From IMG/VR virus record IMGVR_UViG_3300020281_000038, positions 1 through 46,489 of that record: a DNA stretch of 46,489 bases; one strand, written 5' to 3'. The DNA comes from a virus. Both the position numbers and the translations under genes were made by a program. The notes under the pieces were generated by a model, which was given only the letters and a program-made list of their open reading frames with translations, was not told the origin of the DNA and did no database searches. Numbering within the stretch: the first letter of the stretch is position 1; each line of letters opens with the position of its first letter. Positions 37,366 through 42,896 of this stretch are shown piece after piece.

Positions 37366-37872
37366 TTAACTGTAGTAATTTGAAACGAAGGCACGTATAC
37401 CTTCCCACTCATTATATATCTTCAATTCAAGTACGAAGGTTGCAGGTGTCTGTGCTACTAGGTTACCTGTAGGACCACTCTCCCATTGTACAGTAATATC
37501 AAAGAACCTACTTACGTATGCATTATTATCCTGATCCAGATCATAGTAGATTTTATCTGCTGGCATATTAACTACTCTCTCGACTGTTATAGGGGTCATA
37601 GTCAGGTCAGTCTCCCCTTGTTCTACATATGTGAACCTATCAACAAAAGGATCTTGTAACGTCCCTCCTATGTTGACAGAGGTTGTGCCATCAGTGATGA
37701 CTAGATCAGGCTCATTAGCAGGTGCCTGTACTGCTGCAGTCACGTTAGTTACATTACATACGTTAGGTGAAGCAACTGAGCAAGAAGCACTCACTGTCTG
37801 GTTCATAGCAAAGTTAGGTCTAGTTATATCTGCTAGACCCGTTGCTTCATCAGGTGTTATGGTGACTGCCAT
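37366..37872 (-). CDS. Putative virion protein, 168 aa
   Basis: A 168-residue, acidic and Thr/Val-rich protein with few helices. It begins MAVTITPDEATGLADITRPN and has a middle with LQDPFVDRFTYVEQGE and ADKIYYDLDQDNNAYVSRFF, then ITVQWESGP. It ends with VLELKIYNEWEGIRAFVSNYYS. The family is not recognised. It lies immediately before the PAAR spike-tip gene (one base apart), so a role in the spike or hub is plausible but unproved. Its start overlaps the end of the 68-aa gene by 23 bases. Confidence 0.75.
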   Translation of the reverse strand: MAVTITPDEATGLADITRPNFAMNQTVSASCSVASPNVCNVTNVTAAVQAPANEPDLVITDGTTSVNIGGTLQDPFVDRFTYVEQGETDLTMTPITVERVVNMPADKIYYDLDQDNNAYVSRFFDITVQWESGPTGNLVAQTPATFVLELKIYNEWEGIRAFVSNYYS

Positions 37873-38056
37873 GTGCTTCTTTTATTAATCCGTTCTTAAC
37901 TGCTATTTCATACATTATACTATGAATGGTCATATCATATGCGTTTGACCATGGTTGCGTCTTCTCGTTCTCTATCCAACACTGAAGACTTCCGTATTGT
38001 GCCTTTGGTATATCATCTCTAAACCATGAGTCATATTCAAATTTGTATTTGGTCAT
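37850..38056 (-). CDS. Conserved phage protein, 68 aa
   Basis: A 68-residue protein with many aromatic and charged residues: MTKYKFEYDSWFRDDIPKAQ, YGSLQCWIENEKTQPWSNAY, then a helix with IHSIMYEIAVKNGLI. There is no membrane segment. It overlaps the preceding gene by 4 bases (ATGA) and the following one by 23 bases. Its place in the late run behind the promoter at 38289 suggests a virion assembly factor or small structural protein, by inference only. Confidence 0.7.
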   Translation of the reverse strand: MTKYKFEYDSWFRDDIPKAQYGSLQCWIENEKTQPWSNAYDMTIHSIMYEIAVKNGLIKEAHGSHHNT

Positions 38057-38268
38057 TTGCGTTCTCTTGTCATTAACTCCTGCAAGTACTCTGCATACTT
38101 ACTCATCTCCACATGATCATTTACATCATGAGGTGGTTCTGGAGGGGTAGGAGCGAATTTAATAAGGTGGTCGAAAGACGGAGGTATATCCCTTACCCTC
38201 GATAGTCTTATGATTTCATCGTTATCTCGTATAACGAATTCTCCTTCCAGTGATTCCAGTCCTAGCAT
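38053..38268 (-). CDS. Conserved phage protein, 71 aa
   Basis: A 71-residue acidic protein. It opens MLGLESLEGEFVIRDNDEII, has a proline-rich middle (FAPTPPEPPHDV) and ends in a helix with MSKYAEYLQELMTRERK. It is the first gene of the long leftward late run: a CTAAATAA box lies 20 bases upstream and AGGAAG about 9 bases before the ATG. The product is unknown. The proline stretch may be a linker between two small domains. Confidence 0.7.
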   Translation of the reverse strand: MLGLESLEGEFVIRDNDEIIRLSRVRDIPPSFDHLIKFAPTPPEPPHDVNDHVEMSKYAEYLQELMTRERK

Positions 38269-38288
38269 GGTTTGTACTTCCTATGAAA

Positions 38289-38296
38289 TTATTTAG
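38289..38296 (-). promoter_or_regulatory. Late promoter variant CTAAATAA
   Basis: The minus strand reads CTAAATAA followed by TTTCATAGGAAG, 20 bases before the ATG at 38268. It opens the whole leftward structural run. Confidence 0.65.
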
Positions 38297-38350
38297 AGAC
38301 AACGACGCGATTTTACGCGGTTTTTTGTTTAAACGCGAATTTTTTAATCT

Positions 38351-38542
38351 CTACCAGTTCGTATCCAATTCTCTAAGCTTCTCATCGTGGTCACATACGA
38401 CATCTACTAACTTCTCGTAGTCCTCTGAGCCTGGTCGTCTCATTAAGAGATTGGACTGTGCCACTTTGCTCTCTAGTGCCGACAGTCTTTCTGCAAGTTC
38501 TTTGATGTCACAGTGTATGGATGTATAGTAGTCGCCTGACAT
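38351..38542 (-). CDS. Small helical protein, 63 aa
   Basis: A 63-residue protein starting MSGDYYTSIHCDIKELAERL and continuing as a coiled coil (SALESKVAQSNLLMRR), then a second helix (YEKLVDVVCDHDEKLRELD). An in-frame ATG at 38578 would add 12 residues, but a strong Shine-Dalgarno sequence, AGGAGG, lies four bases before the ATG at 38542. The stop codon of the 58-aa gene forms part of the same site (ACTAGGAGGATAC). The upstream ATG has no such site, so 38542 is chosen. The product is unknown. Confidence 0.7.
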   Translation of the reverse strand: MSGDYYTSIHCDIKELAERLSALESKVAQSNLLMRRPGSEDYEKLVDVVCDHDEKLRELDTNW

Positions 38543-38550
38543 GTATCCTC

Positions 38551-38727
38551 CTAGTTTTGCTTGATATCGAATGTCCATTTGATATGCTTGATGTAGTCAA
38601 ACGTATCTCCTATATCCTTATCACAGTCTATCTCATACTTACGATCACAGAGAAACTTACGAAGTTCGTAGATACTATTGTAAGTGCCTACTTGGTCAAA
38701 GTGTTCGTTGTATAGGACGTACTGCAT
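38551..38727 (-). CDS. Small protein, 58 aa
   Basis: A 58-residue protein: MQYVLYNEHFDQVGTYNSIY, then ELRKFLCDRKYEIDCDKDIG and a C-terminal IKHIKWTFDIKQN. A helix follows an opening beta pair, so it may be a small alpha/beta fold. It ends nine bases before the start of the 63-aa gene, with which it is probably coupled. A good host-type promoter (TTGCAA, 17 bases, TATAAT) lies just upstream. There is no clear ribosome site. The function is unknown. Confidence 0.65.
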   Translation of the reverse strand: MQYVLYNEHFDQVGTYNSIYELRKFLCDRKYEIDCDKDIGDTFDYIKHIKWTFDIKQN

Positions 38728-38755
38728 CGTGGGAAGTGGGTGGTATCTATTATAT

Positions 38756-38784
38756 ATTATATCAGCATATCAGAACAATTGCAA
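38756..38784 (-). promoter_or_regulatory. Sigma-70-type early promoter
   Basis: On the minus strand: TTGCAA (38779-38784), a 17-base spacer ending TGA, then TATAAT (38756-38761). Four of six and six of six matches to consensus with ideal spacing, about 28 bases before the ATG at 38727. Confidence 0.65.
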
Positions 38785-38801
38785 GGGGTACAAATACTCA
38801 G

Positions 38802-38981
38802 TTATTTTGGACAATCTCTCACGGTGCCCGTCGCTTCTGCTTTCTCCATTGTCTGATATTGTATTGCAGTGATGTCCCAAGCCATGTCGTTGACACGTTT
38901 CTGGGCAGCATACTCATCTTCAGCATCTACTCTGATCCACTGTTTGTATGTTACTGTGGTTTCTACATCGAAGGTTTTCAT
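38802..38981 (-). CDS. Small protein, 59 aa
   Basis: A 59-residue protein starting MKTFDVETTVTYKQWIRVDA and continuing EDEYAAQKRVNDMAWDIT. This is a small beta-beta-alpha layout seen in many short marine phage proteins, with a strand pair, a Trp, and an AEDEYAAQ helix. It ends TGTVRDCPK. The ATG at 38981 is the only in-frame start. Upstream is a TATAAT box at 39011 and before that a terminator, so it is probably a single-gene unit. The function is unknown. Confidence 0.65.
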   Translation of the reverse strand: MKTFDVETTVTYKQWIRVDAEDEYAAQKRVNDMAWDITAIQYQTMEKAEATGTVRDCPK

Positions 38982-39010
38982 AAAAATACCTAGGGGAAAT
39001 TTTTGGAAAA

Positions 39011-39016
39011 ATTATA
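39011..39016 (-). promoter_or_regulatory. Possible early promoter -10 box
   Basis: TATAAT on the minus strand, 29 bases before the ATG at 38981, in a run of A/T bases. No good -35 element is seen. Confidence 0.4.
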
Positions 39017-39093
39017 TTTTTAATATCACGCTCGCTCATGCAAGACTTTATAGCTTAGAAAGCGTATGGATGTTAAGCTTAGCGGGCTAGGGG

Positions 39094-39114
39094 AAAAACC
39101 CCCACTAGGGGGGG
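39094..39114 (-). terminator. Rho-independent terminator
   Basis: On the minus strand a five-pair C/G stem (CCCCC, loop TAGT, GGGGG) is followed at once by TTTTT. It stands 8 bases after the stop of the 41-aa gene at 39123. Confidence 0.75.
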
Positions 39115-39122
39115 ATAGTGCC

Positions 39123-39248
39123 TTACTCTTCGTCTTCGTCTTCGAGGTCGTCGAGTGTGATAACTGTGAAGTGTTCGCGAATGTACTTATCATTCACTAG
39201 CAAGTCATATGTGCTTGCGTCTAATGGGTGATGCATTATGTCAATCAT
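39123..39248 (-). CDS. Small acidic protein, 41 aa
   Basis: A 41-codon gene starting MIDIMHHPLDASTYDLLVND and ending in a strongly acidic run (DDLEDEDEE). Its ATG overlaps the stop of the preceding gene (TAATG at 39246-39250), a sign of coupled translation, and a rho-independent terminator follows its stop. The frame has no other use of the region. The acidic tail could mimic nucleic acid or bind a basic partner, but this is speculation; the function is unknown. Confidence 0.6.
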   Translation of the reverse strand: MIDIMHHPLDASTYDLLVNDKYIREHFTVITLDDLEDEDEE

Positions 39249-39436
39249 TATGCAACCTCCATCCACTTGAACTCAGAGATGCTACCGACTTTCCAAATTG
39301 TGATTGGACGTTCTAGCAATTCTGCCTGTCTCTCTGCGTGACGCTTTGCGTCTGCAAACATAGATCCGTCAAATACGTCTGCCCAGATCTTGACTTCGTT
39401 TCCGTAGTCTGTAGGTTGAACTGCCCATGTAGTCAT
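39248..39436 (-). CDS. Small protein, 62 aa
   Basis: A 62-residue protein: MTTWAVQPTDYGNEVKIWAD, then VFDGSMFADAKRHAERQAEL and ITIWKVGSISEFKWMEVA. It shows a strand, a helix with ADAKRHAERQAELL, and two more strands. The frame is open further upstream to 39529, but AGGAG lies about 7 bases before the ATG at 39436 and a TATAAT box would transcribe only from about 39455, so the shorter form is chosen. It overlaps the 41-aa gene by one base. The function is unknown. Confidence 0.7.
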   Translation of the reverse strand: MTTWAVQPTDYGNEVKIWADVFDGSMFADAKRHAERQAELLERPITIWKVGSISEFKWMEVA

Positions 39437-39461
39437 GTGTGCTCCTGTGTGGTATGTACTT

Positions 39462-39470
39462 ATTATAGCA
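39462..39470 (-). promoter_or_regulatory. Extended -10 early promoter
   Basis: The minus strand reads TGCTATAAT, a full extended -10 element, 26 bases before the ATG at 39436. It lies in a perfect inverted repeat of TATTATA and TATAATA (39461-39479). The -35 region is weak. Confidence 0.6.
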
Positions 39471-39479
39471 TGTATAATA

Positions 39480-39504
39480 CCCCCGTCTATGTAGTTGACG
39501 AGGG
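39480..39504 (-). terminator. Possible terminator hairpin
   Basis: CCCTCGTC and GACGGGGG on the minus strand pair over eight positions (one G-U) around a 9-base loop. The stem ends right before the TATTATA of the next promoter. There is no proper T tract, so termination is uncertain. Confidence 0.4.
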
Positions 39505-39518
39505 ATTGAAACATTCGT

Positions 39519-39773
39519 TTACAATTCATCTAAGCACTCGCACATTTCATCATAGTCTGCTTCAGTCCACTTTGCACCATCTGGGGTCTTATCCATGCCA
39601 AAGTGCTGCATCTCTAGGATAAAGTCGAACCAGTCCTCGCAACCTTTCGCTATATTGTAGAGTCCTTCGTCCCCACCTATCCAGAGGGCACAGTTCCATG
39701 TAGTCCAATCTGCCCACCCGTTATAGGTTTTCTTTGGGAGATCGGTGAGATTGAGTGATTGCTGAAAAGTCAT
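39519..39773 (-). CDS. DUF7249-like small phage protein, 84 aa
   Basis: An 84-residue acidic protein with the pattern TYNGWADWTTWNCALWIGGDE, followed by LYNIAKGCEDWFDFILEM. It resembles the widespread phage family with an opening YNGWxNYxTWNxALWL, called DUF7249 to my recollection. It is rich in Trp and Cys and ends in a helical acidic segment (YDEMCECLDEL). The ATG at 39797 lies in the TATAAT box itself, so it cannot be on a transcript from that promoter; the ATG at 39773 is therefore preferred. Small proteins of this kind are usually early and of unknown function. Confidence 0.7.
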   Translation of the reverse strand: MTFQQSLNLTDLPKKTYNGWADWTTWNCALWIGGDEGLYNIAKGCEDWFDFILEMQHFGMDKTPDGAKWTEADYDEMCECLDEL

Positions 39774-39795
39774 TAATGCTTTAGTCGTTAGTATC

Positions 39796-39801
39796 ATTAT
39801 A
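39796..39801 (-). promoter_or_regulatory. Early promoter -10 box after a terminator
   Basis: TATAAT on the minus strand directly follows the T tract of a terminator. The 14 bases TTTTCCTTTATAAT here also occur at the plus-strand module at 42215-42228. The -35 region falls in the hairpin and has no good match. Confidence 0.5.
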
Positions 39802-39805
39802 AAGG

Positions 39806-39841
39806 AAAAACCGTCCCCCTACCAACTAAAAGGGACGGTTT
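39806..39841 (-). terminator. Rho-independent terminator
   Basis: A perfect 10-pair stem, AAACCGTCCC with GGGACGGTTT, around a 14-base loop, followed by TTTTT on the minus strand. Confidence 0.8.
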
Positions 39842-39991
39842 CTCAAGTGGTTGAGTCGGAGGTTCGATTTAAAAAGCATTTTCCTCTGGGGTCGCTTACC
39901 CGTGCCCGACTCGGCCGTATGGGACTTACAACAATTGACCTTTTAACGCGGTAATGCTTCCGCTGGTGAGATGTACGCCCAAGCACCTTAA
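39842..39991 (-). other. Structured noncoding stretch
   Basis: 150 bases without a convincing gene. On the plus strand GAGTCGG (near 39853) can pair with CCGACTC (near 39907), and there are further GC-rich blocks. A 13-base block, AAGTGGTTGAGTC (39844-39856), recurs with one change at 40688-40700. No tRNA cloverleaf can be drawn. It could be an untranslated leader, a decayed tRNA or a small RNA; nothing decides between these. Confidence 0.35.
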
Positions 39992-40159
39992 TTAGTGCCT
40001 ATCTGATATGTACCAGACCCCGTAAGCATTTAATCTTTGGGGTTCAAAGTTTCTCTTTGCCATCGCGTCAAGTGTTGCCTTAACCACGGGATCTTGCATT
40101 GCGGTTTTGTTCATTAGAACTTTGCCTTCATACATTGGTGTTAGATCGGAGTTGAACAT
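39992..40159 (-). CDS. Small protein, 55 aa
   Basis: A 55-residue protein starting MFNSDLTPMYEGKVLMNKTA, then MQDPVVKATLDAMAKRNFEP and ending VWYISDRH. An upstream in-frame ATG exists at 40216, but a TATAAT box at 40184 lies between the two, so the transcript would include only the start at 40159. The layout is a helix (VVKATLDAMAKR) followed by a strand. There are no recognised domains. It is followed by about 150 bases of noncoding sequence and then a terminator. Confidence 0.6.
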   Translation of the reverse strand: MFNSDLTPMYEGKVLMNKTAMQDPVVKATLDAMAKRNFEPQRLNAYGVWYISDRH

Positions 40160-40183
40160 AGAGTTTGTTTGCTGTACACTCTT

Positions 40184-40189
40184 ATTATA
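40184..40189 (-). promoter_or_regulatory. Early promoter -10 box
   Basis: GTGTATAATAAG on the minus strand, 24 bases before the ATG at 40159. The same TATAATAAG sequence occurs at the promoter before 39436. No good -35 is seen. Confidence 0.5.
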
Positions 40190-40235
40190 CACGTGATAGG
40201 GTTGAGGTCTGCACATTGTTACAAAAGTGTAATAA

Positions 40236-40304
40236 TTAAGGATTGAATAATAGGATGAAGATCAACAGGATCCAGTCGATCGGATTTAGTCCCTTTTCTT
40301 TCAT
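40236..40304 (-). CDS. Hydrophobic micropeptide, 22 aa
   Basis: A 22-codon frame beginning MKEKGLNPID, followed by twelve mostly hydrophobic residues rich in Leu, Ile and Phe, and ending FNP. Its ATG overlaps the TGA of the preceding gene (ATGA), the coupling arrangement used by many other genes here. The core could cross or lie in a membrane. A short frame can arise by chance, so confidence is moderate to low; if real it may act on the host membrane. Confidence 0.4.
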   Translation of the reverse strand: MKEKGLNPIDWILLIFILLFNP

Positions 40305-40600
40305 GTGATTGCTAATTCAGCAACTACCGTGCTAGAATACAAATAGCATTCTTGATTAAATGCTTTCTTGTAACGTTTGCCGACTGCATGCAGTGCAGAT
40401 ATCACCGCTGTGTCTTCAGTCGTTACGCTTACCGTCATGCACTGTTCAATTTCGCCTTTGTATATTCCGATCCCTTCGGTGATAGTCGCATACTCTAGCA
40501 AGTTAAGGACCTCATCTTTTAAAAATGTGTTCCACATTTGCTTAGTAACTTTGCCACTGTTAGGAATGTTTCTACCTAGGGTGATGCTGTGAGTTTGCAT
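40301..40600 (-). CDS. DUF3574-like protein, 99 aa
   Basis: A 99-residue alpha/beta protein. The start MQTHSITLGRNIPNSGKVTK, the QMWNTFLKDEV helix, TITEGIGIYKG and the C-terminal helix with AVGKRYKKAFNQE follow the layout of DUF3574-like proteins: a strand, a GxxI turn, a helix that ends with EV, and a TVxEGxGxW-type strand. It is common in marine T4-like phages. The frame is open to ATGs at 40639 and 40663. The fold's natural first strand begins at 40600, but the earlier ATG at 40639, with AGGATC upstream, cannot be excluded. It is the first gene leftward of a divergent promoter. The function is unknown. Confidence 0.7.
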   Translation of the reverse strand: MQTHSITLGRNIPNSGKVTKQMWNTFLKDEVLNLLEYATITEGIGIYKGEIEQCMTVSVTTEDTAVISALHAVGKRYKKAFNQECYLYSSTVVAELAIT

Positions 40601-40663
40601 AAAGCAGTAATCTTCGTATGTGATTCTATTGTAATGCATAGTGAGCAAGATCCTAGGGCTCAT

Positions 40664-40750
40664 GTGCCACTAATATTTGTGTCTACTAAGTGGTTGAATC
40701 TTTGACTCGATCGTTTATTATAATAGAGTACACATAAGCGACTCATTCTA
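40664..40750. promoter_or_regulatory. Divergent promoter region
   Basis: 87 bases between outward-facing genes. It holds TATTATAATA (40716-40725), a perfect palindrome that gives a TATAAT box on both strands. TTGAAT (40694-40699) is a possible plus-strand -35 with a long 19-base spacer. AAGTGGTTGAATC (40688-40700) repeats a block from the noncoding stretch near 39844. Confidence 0.55.
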
Positions 40751-40996
40751 ATGATCCTACGTCAATTCGGTTCTAATCAAACTGAGATCACCTTCAACAA
40801 TGGCACATCTATTTTCTTTTCATATGAAACACCTGTTGCAGGTCACACTCTACTTGATGGTTATTTCAAAACTGATACCTATTATTCAAGAACAACTAGC
40901 AAGCACATCAATCAGTATTTGAAGCACGCTGACTCATACGTCAAGACTGTTACAAATGATTACATTACTAACCTTTGTCACCCAGAGGGAGTATAA
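40751..40996 (+). CDS. DUF8033-like small phage protein, 81 aa
   Basis: An 81-residue protein. The patterns TEITFNNGTSIFFSYETPVA and YFKTDTYYSRTTSKHINQYL match a family of small phage proteins (DUF8033 to my recollection): two strands with a FSYxTPV, a tyrosine-rich turn, and a helix starting TSKHI. It is the first gene of the rightward run, 26 bases after the TATAAT box. There is no strong ribosome site. These proteins are early and of unknown role. Confidence 0.75.
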   Translation: MILRQFGSNQTEITFNNGTSIFFSYETPVAGHTLLDGYFKTDTYYSRTTSKHINQYLKHADSYVKTVTNDYITNLCHPEGV

Positions 40997-41003
40997 TAGA
41001 GTC

Positions 41004-41198
41004 ATGAGCAACAAACAAGAAACTCAGTGGTTGAGAACAATCACAATGACCGAACCAGAAGAAGCAGTCCTTGTTTCACTGGCGAGGTACTTCGTCGATA
41101 TGGGTTTACCCGACGACATCAACGAGTCAGACTTCGACTCACTCGTTGACAAAATATGCGAACCTAGTCCTTTTGATTATCAACCTTATGGGAAATGA
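41004..41198 (+). CDS. Small acidic protein, 64 aa
   Basis: A 64-residue acidic protein: MSNKQETQWLRTITMTEPEE, the helix AVLVSLARYFVDMGLPDD and the acidic end INESDFDSLVDKICEPSPFD. The frame is open upstream to 40956, but that part overlaps the previous gene. The ATG at 41004 is 7 bases after the previous stop, and the sequence between reads TATAATAGAGTC, a possible internal -10 box. It overlaps the next gene by 11 bases. The function is unknown. Confidence 0.65.
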   Translation: MSNKQETQWLRTITMTEPEEAVLVSLARYFVDMGLPDDINESDFDSLVDKICEPSPFDYQPYGK

Positions 41199-41346
41199 AG
41201 ATTTTATGGAGTCACTCGCTGACTCCATCTATGACCAGATCGTCACAGAGAACTTTAAAGACTTGACGACTGATGAAGAGCAACTCGTTTATGAGATTGC
41301 ATGCACCAAAGCAAACGAACAGTTTGAGTCTGGTGCATACGAATAA
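41188..41346 (+). CDS. Small helical protein, 52 aa
   Basis: A 52-residue acidic helical protein: MGNEDFMESLADSIYDQIVT, then DLTTDEEQLVYEIACTKANE. The longer frame from 41071 is a shadow of the previous gene in its first 39 codons; the ATG at 41188 starts the protein-like part and overlaps the previous stop. It resembles the short helical early proteins of T4-like phages only in general character. The function is unknown. Confidence 0.6.
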   Translation: MGNEDFMESLADSIYDQIVTENFKDLTTDEEQLVYEIACTKANEQFESGAYE

Positions 41347-41369
41347 TTGATCCTTTACCAACTTTAATT

Positions 41370-41894
41370 ATGCCCAATCATTGCTACAACCGAGTCACAT
41401 TCTATAGTGACGATACTACAGCGATCCTAAAACTGCATAAAATCTTTATGCAAGGGATCGAGAATGATGACAGCACTGAAACTACTAAAACAGTGTTTGG
41501 AAATTTCATACCAGAACCAAACTGGGAAGAAATACCACTACATGAAAATGACGTTAAAGAGTATTCATTTTCTAAACCTAGAGGTGAAGTGGGCGAATGT
41601 CCTAAAATGATTATAGATGAGAAATCACCTTTTAGGTCTGGATTACGTTTCCAGTCTACTGATGTTATGGACGATCGGTGGTATAACTGGCGAGTTCAAA
41701 ACTGGGGTACTAAGTGGGATTGCTACGACCTAAGCATTGACGACTCAGACATGCCACACGGATTCGAGGTGAATTTCAATACTGCGTGGTCACCGCCTGA
41801 AGGGATACATTATGCAATCCGAGAACAATTCGACGATCTCAGCATGAGTTGGTTCTATGATGAACCAGGTTGTGAAGTAGCGGGGTATCTATAA
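41370..41894 (+). CDS. YubB/Api92-like ferredoxin-like fold protein
   Basis: A 174-residue protein with landmarks of the Api92/YubB (DUF1281) group, which has a ferredoxin-like fold: MPNHCYNRVTFYSDD at the start, FGNFIPEPNW, WYNWRVQNWGTKWDCYD in the middle, and VNFNTAWSPPEGIHYAIREQ near the end. These proteins are widespread in phages and plasmids and their activity is not established. The gene is preceded by 23 bases of A/T-rich sequence and followed directly by the 90-aa gene (stop at 41894, ATG at 41895). No metal or catalytic site is apparent. Confidence 0.85.
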   Translation: MPNHCYNRVTFYSDDTTAILKLHKIFMQGIENDDSTETTKTVFGNFIPEPNWEEIPLHENDVKEYSFSKPRGEVGECPKMIIDEKSPFRSGLRFQSTDVMDDRWYNWRVQNWGTKWDCYDLSIDDSDMPHGFEVNFNTAWSPPEGIHYAIREQFDDLSMSWFYDEPGCEVAGYL

Positions 41895-42167
41895 ATGGAC
41901 GGCCTGAATCGTGAAGAGCTCAATGAGCTCAAAGAGTTCTTAACTGAAAGGATGGTGGATAATATGTCCACCAAAGAACTAGTCGAGTATGTTGCAAATG
42001 ACCTTTTCAACTACTACGACAAACTAGGTGAGCATGAATTTATGGAAGAGGCTCGCGAGTACTGGTGCGACGAAGAACAACTACAAGAGATCATCGCAGA
42101 CATTAAAGACTATACTAAATGCGAGTTTAAACAACCGCTTAAGACGTTTACTGCAGAGACAGACTAA
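41895..42167 (+). CDS. Acidic helical protein, 90 aa
   Basis: A 90-residue, strongly acidic, helical protein: MDGLNREELNELKEFLTERM, then ELVEYVANDLFNYYDKLGEH and WCDEEQLQEIIADIKDYT. It begins on the base after the stop of the YubB-like gene and ends before a terminator hairpin at 42184. Its composition recalls DNA-mimic or antidote-type phage proteins, but nothing in the sequence proves that. No domain is recognised. Confidence 0.7.
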   Translation: MDGLNREELNELKEFLTERMVDNMSTKELVEYVANDLFNYYDKLGEHEFMEEAREYWCDEEQLQEIIADIKDYTKCEFKQPLKTFTAETD

Positions 42168-42183
42168 TGTAAACAATTGTTTC

Positions 42184-42216
42184 AATATGCCCATGTATTT
42201 CCTATATGGGCATATT
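42184..42216 (+). terminator. Rho-independent terminator
   Basis: An 11-pair perfect stem, AATATGCCCAT with ATGGGCATATT, around an 11-base loop, followed by TT and then CC. Confidence 0.75.
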
Positions 42217-42222
42217 TTCCTT

Positions 42223-42228
42223 TATAAT
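42223..42228 (+). promoter_or_regulatory. Early promoter -10 box after a terminator
   Basis: TATAAT stands 7 bases beyond the hairpin. The 14 bases TTTTCCTTTATAAT are identical to those of the minus-strand module at 39796. The next ATG is 26 bases downstream. Confidence 0.55.
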
Positions 42229-42253
42229 AAAAGAGTACCAACGAAATTGATTT

Positions 42254-42454
42254 ATGCAATTCCTTTACGTAGACATCACAAACTATCCCGTAACACGCGA
42301 GGGTATCTATCAAGCATGTTATGACGAAGTAGTCGCTGAAGCGACAGATACTGGAGATCTACCTATGTATGGTCAACAGATGCTGAACCAATCAGCACAA
42401 TGGAAGTTTGAAGACTTCATGAACGATATCGAAAAAATGGTGGGGGTCAAGTAA
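42254..42454 (+). CDS. Small protein, 66 aa
   Basis: A 66-residue protein: MQFLYVDITNYPVTREGIYQ, then ACYDEVVAEATDTGDLPMYG and WKFEDFMNDIEKMVGVK. A short strand followed by helices. It is the first gene after the terminator-promoter module. Its stop overlaps the ATG of the next gene (TAATG). The family is not recognised. Confidence 0.7.
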   Translation: MQFLYVDITNYPVTREGIYQACYDEVVAEATDTGDLPMYGQQMLNQSAQWKFEDFMNDIEKMVGVK

Positions 42455-42714
42455 TGAACTCATCATTTAACGATTTCATAGAGTACTGCAAGTCCTTCTA
42501 TGGTTATGGCGGTCTCTATGACCAAGGCAGATCTAGAGAACAGATCGCGTACGCAACATGCATTTATCTTGATGCGATCGCTCATTACGACAGCGACGTA
42601 TACTCTTGGGGGGACGGGGATAGTCTCGACCGTGAAAGAGTAAGAGACATCATGAACCAGATTTATGATGGTGGTTACAATCCATTTGCACACCTTGAAG
42701 AGGTGGTAGCATGA
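42454..42714 (+). CDS. Small protein, 86 aa
   Basis: An 86-residue acidic helical protein: MNSSFNDFIEYCKSFYGYGG, LYDQGRSREQIAYATCIYLD, then RERVRDIMNQIYDGGYNPFA. The RSREQI/AxATxxYL helix and YDxG turns look conserved. It overlaps both neighbours (TAATG at its start, ATGA at its end), so it is translated in a coupled run. It has no recognised motif; early expression is inferred. Confidence 0.7.
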   Translation: MNSSFNDFIEYCKSFYGYGGLYDQGRSREQIAYATCIYLDAIAHYDSDVYSWGDGDSLDRERVRDIMNQIYDGGYNPFAHLEEVVA

Positions 42715-42896
42715 AAAAGATTAACGTTAAAAAACTCTACGATGACTTCGCAGAGTTAGGTTGGGACTATACGTGCAATCGTATGTCCCGTAGTGCGATG
42801 GCATACTATGATGCAATCGCTGTTAACTTAGGTGTCCTTGACGATGGCGAACATTGGAATGAAGATGCCTATCAAGACAAGAGGTGCGACCATTGA
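42711..42896 (+). CDS. Small protein, 61 aa
   Basis: A 61-residue protein: MKKINVKKLYDDFAELGWDY, then TCNRMSRSAMAYYDAIAVNL and GEHWNEDAYQDKRCDH. A basic N-terminal strand is followed by an aromatic helix. AGAGGTGG lies about 6 bases before the ATG and is a good ribosome site. Overlaps by 4 bases the previous gene (ATGA) and by 4 the next (TTGA). The function is unknown. Confidence 0.65.
   Translation: MKKINVKKLYDDFAELGWDYTCNRMSRSAMAYYDAIAVNLGVLDDGEHWNEDAYQDKRCDH

Noticed and set aside
37365-37412. Longer PAAR start at the upstream ATG (37412)
   Set aside because: It would overlap the preceding gene by 47 bases, and family members normally start at MPAVTRVGD.
39830-39905. tRNA-like fragments AGTGGTTGA and GGTTCGATT on the plus strand
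   Set aside because: The D-arm-like and T-arm-like pieces are too close together, with no anticodon arm and no acceptor pairing.
41885-41897. CTATAAATGG resembling a late promoter before the 90-aa gene
   Set aside because: The box includes the ATG itself and lies inside a coupled early-type run.
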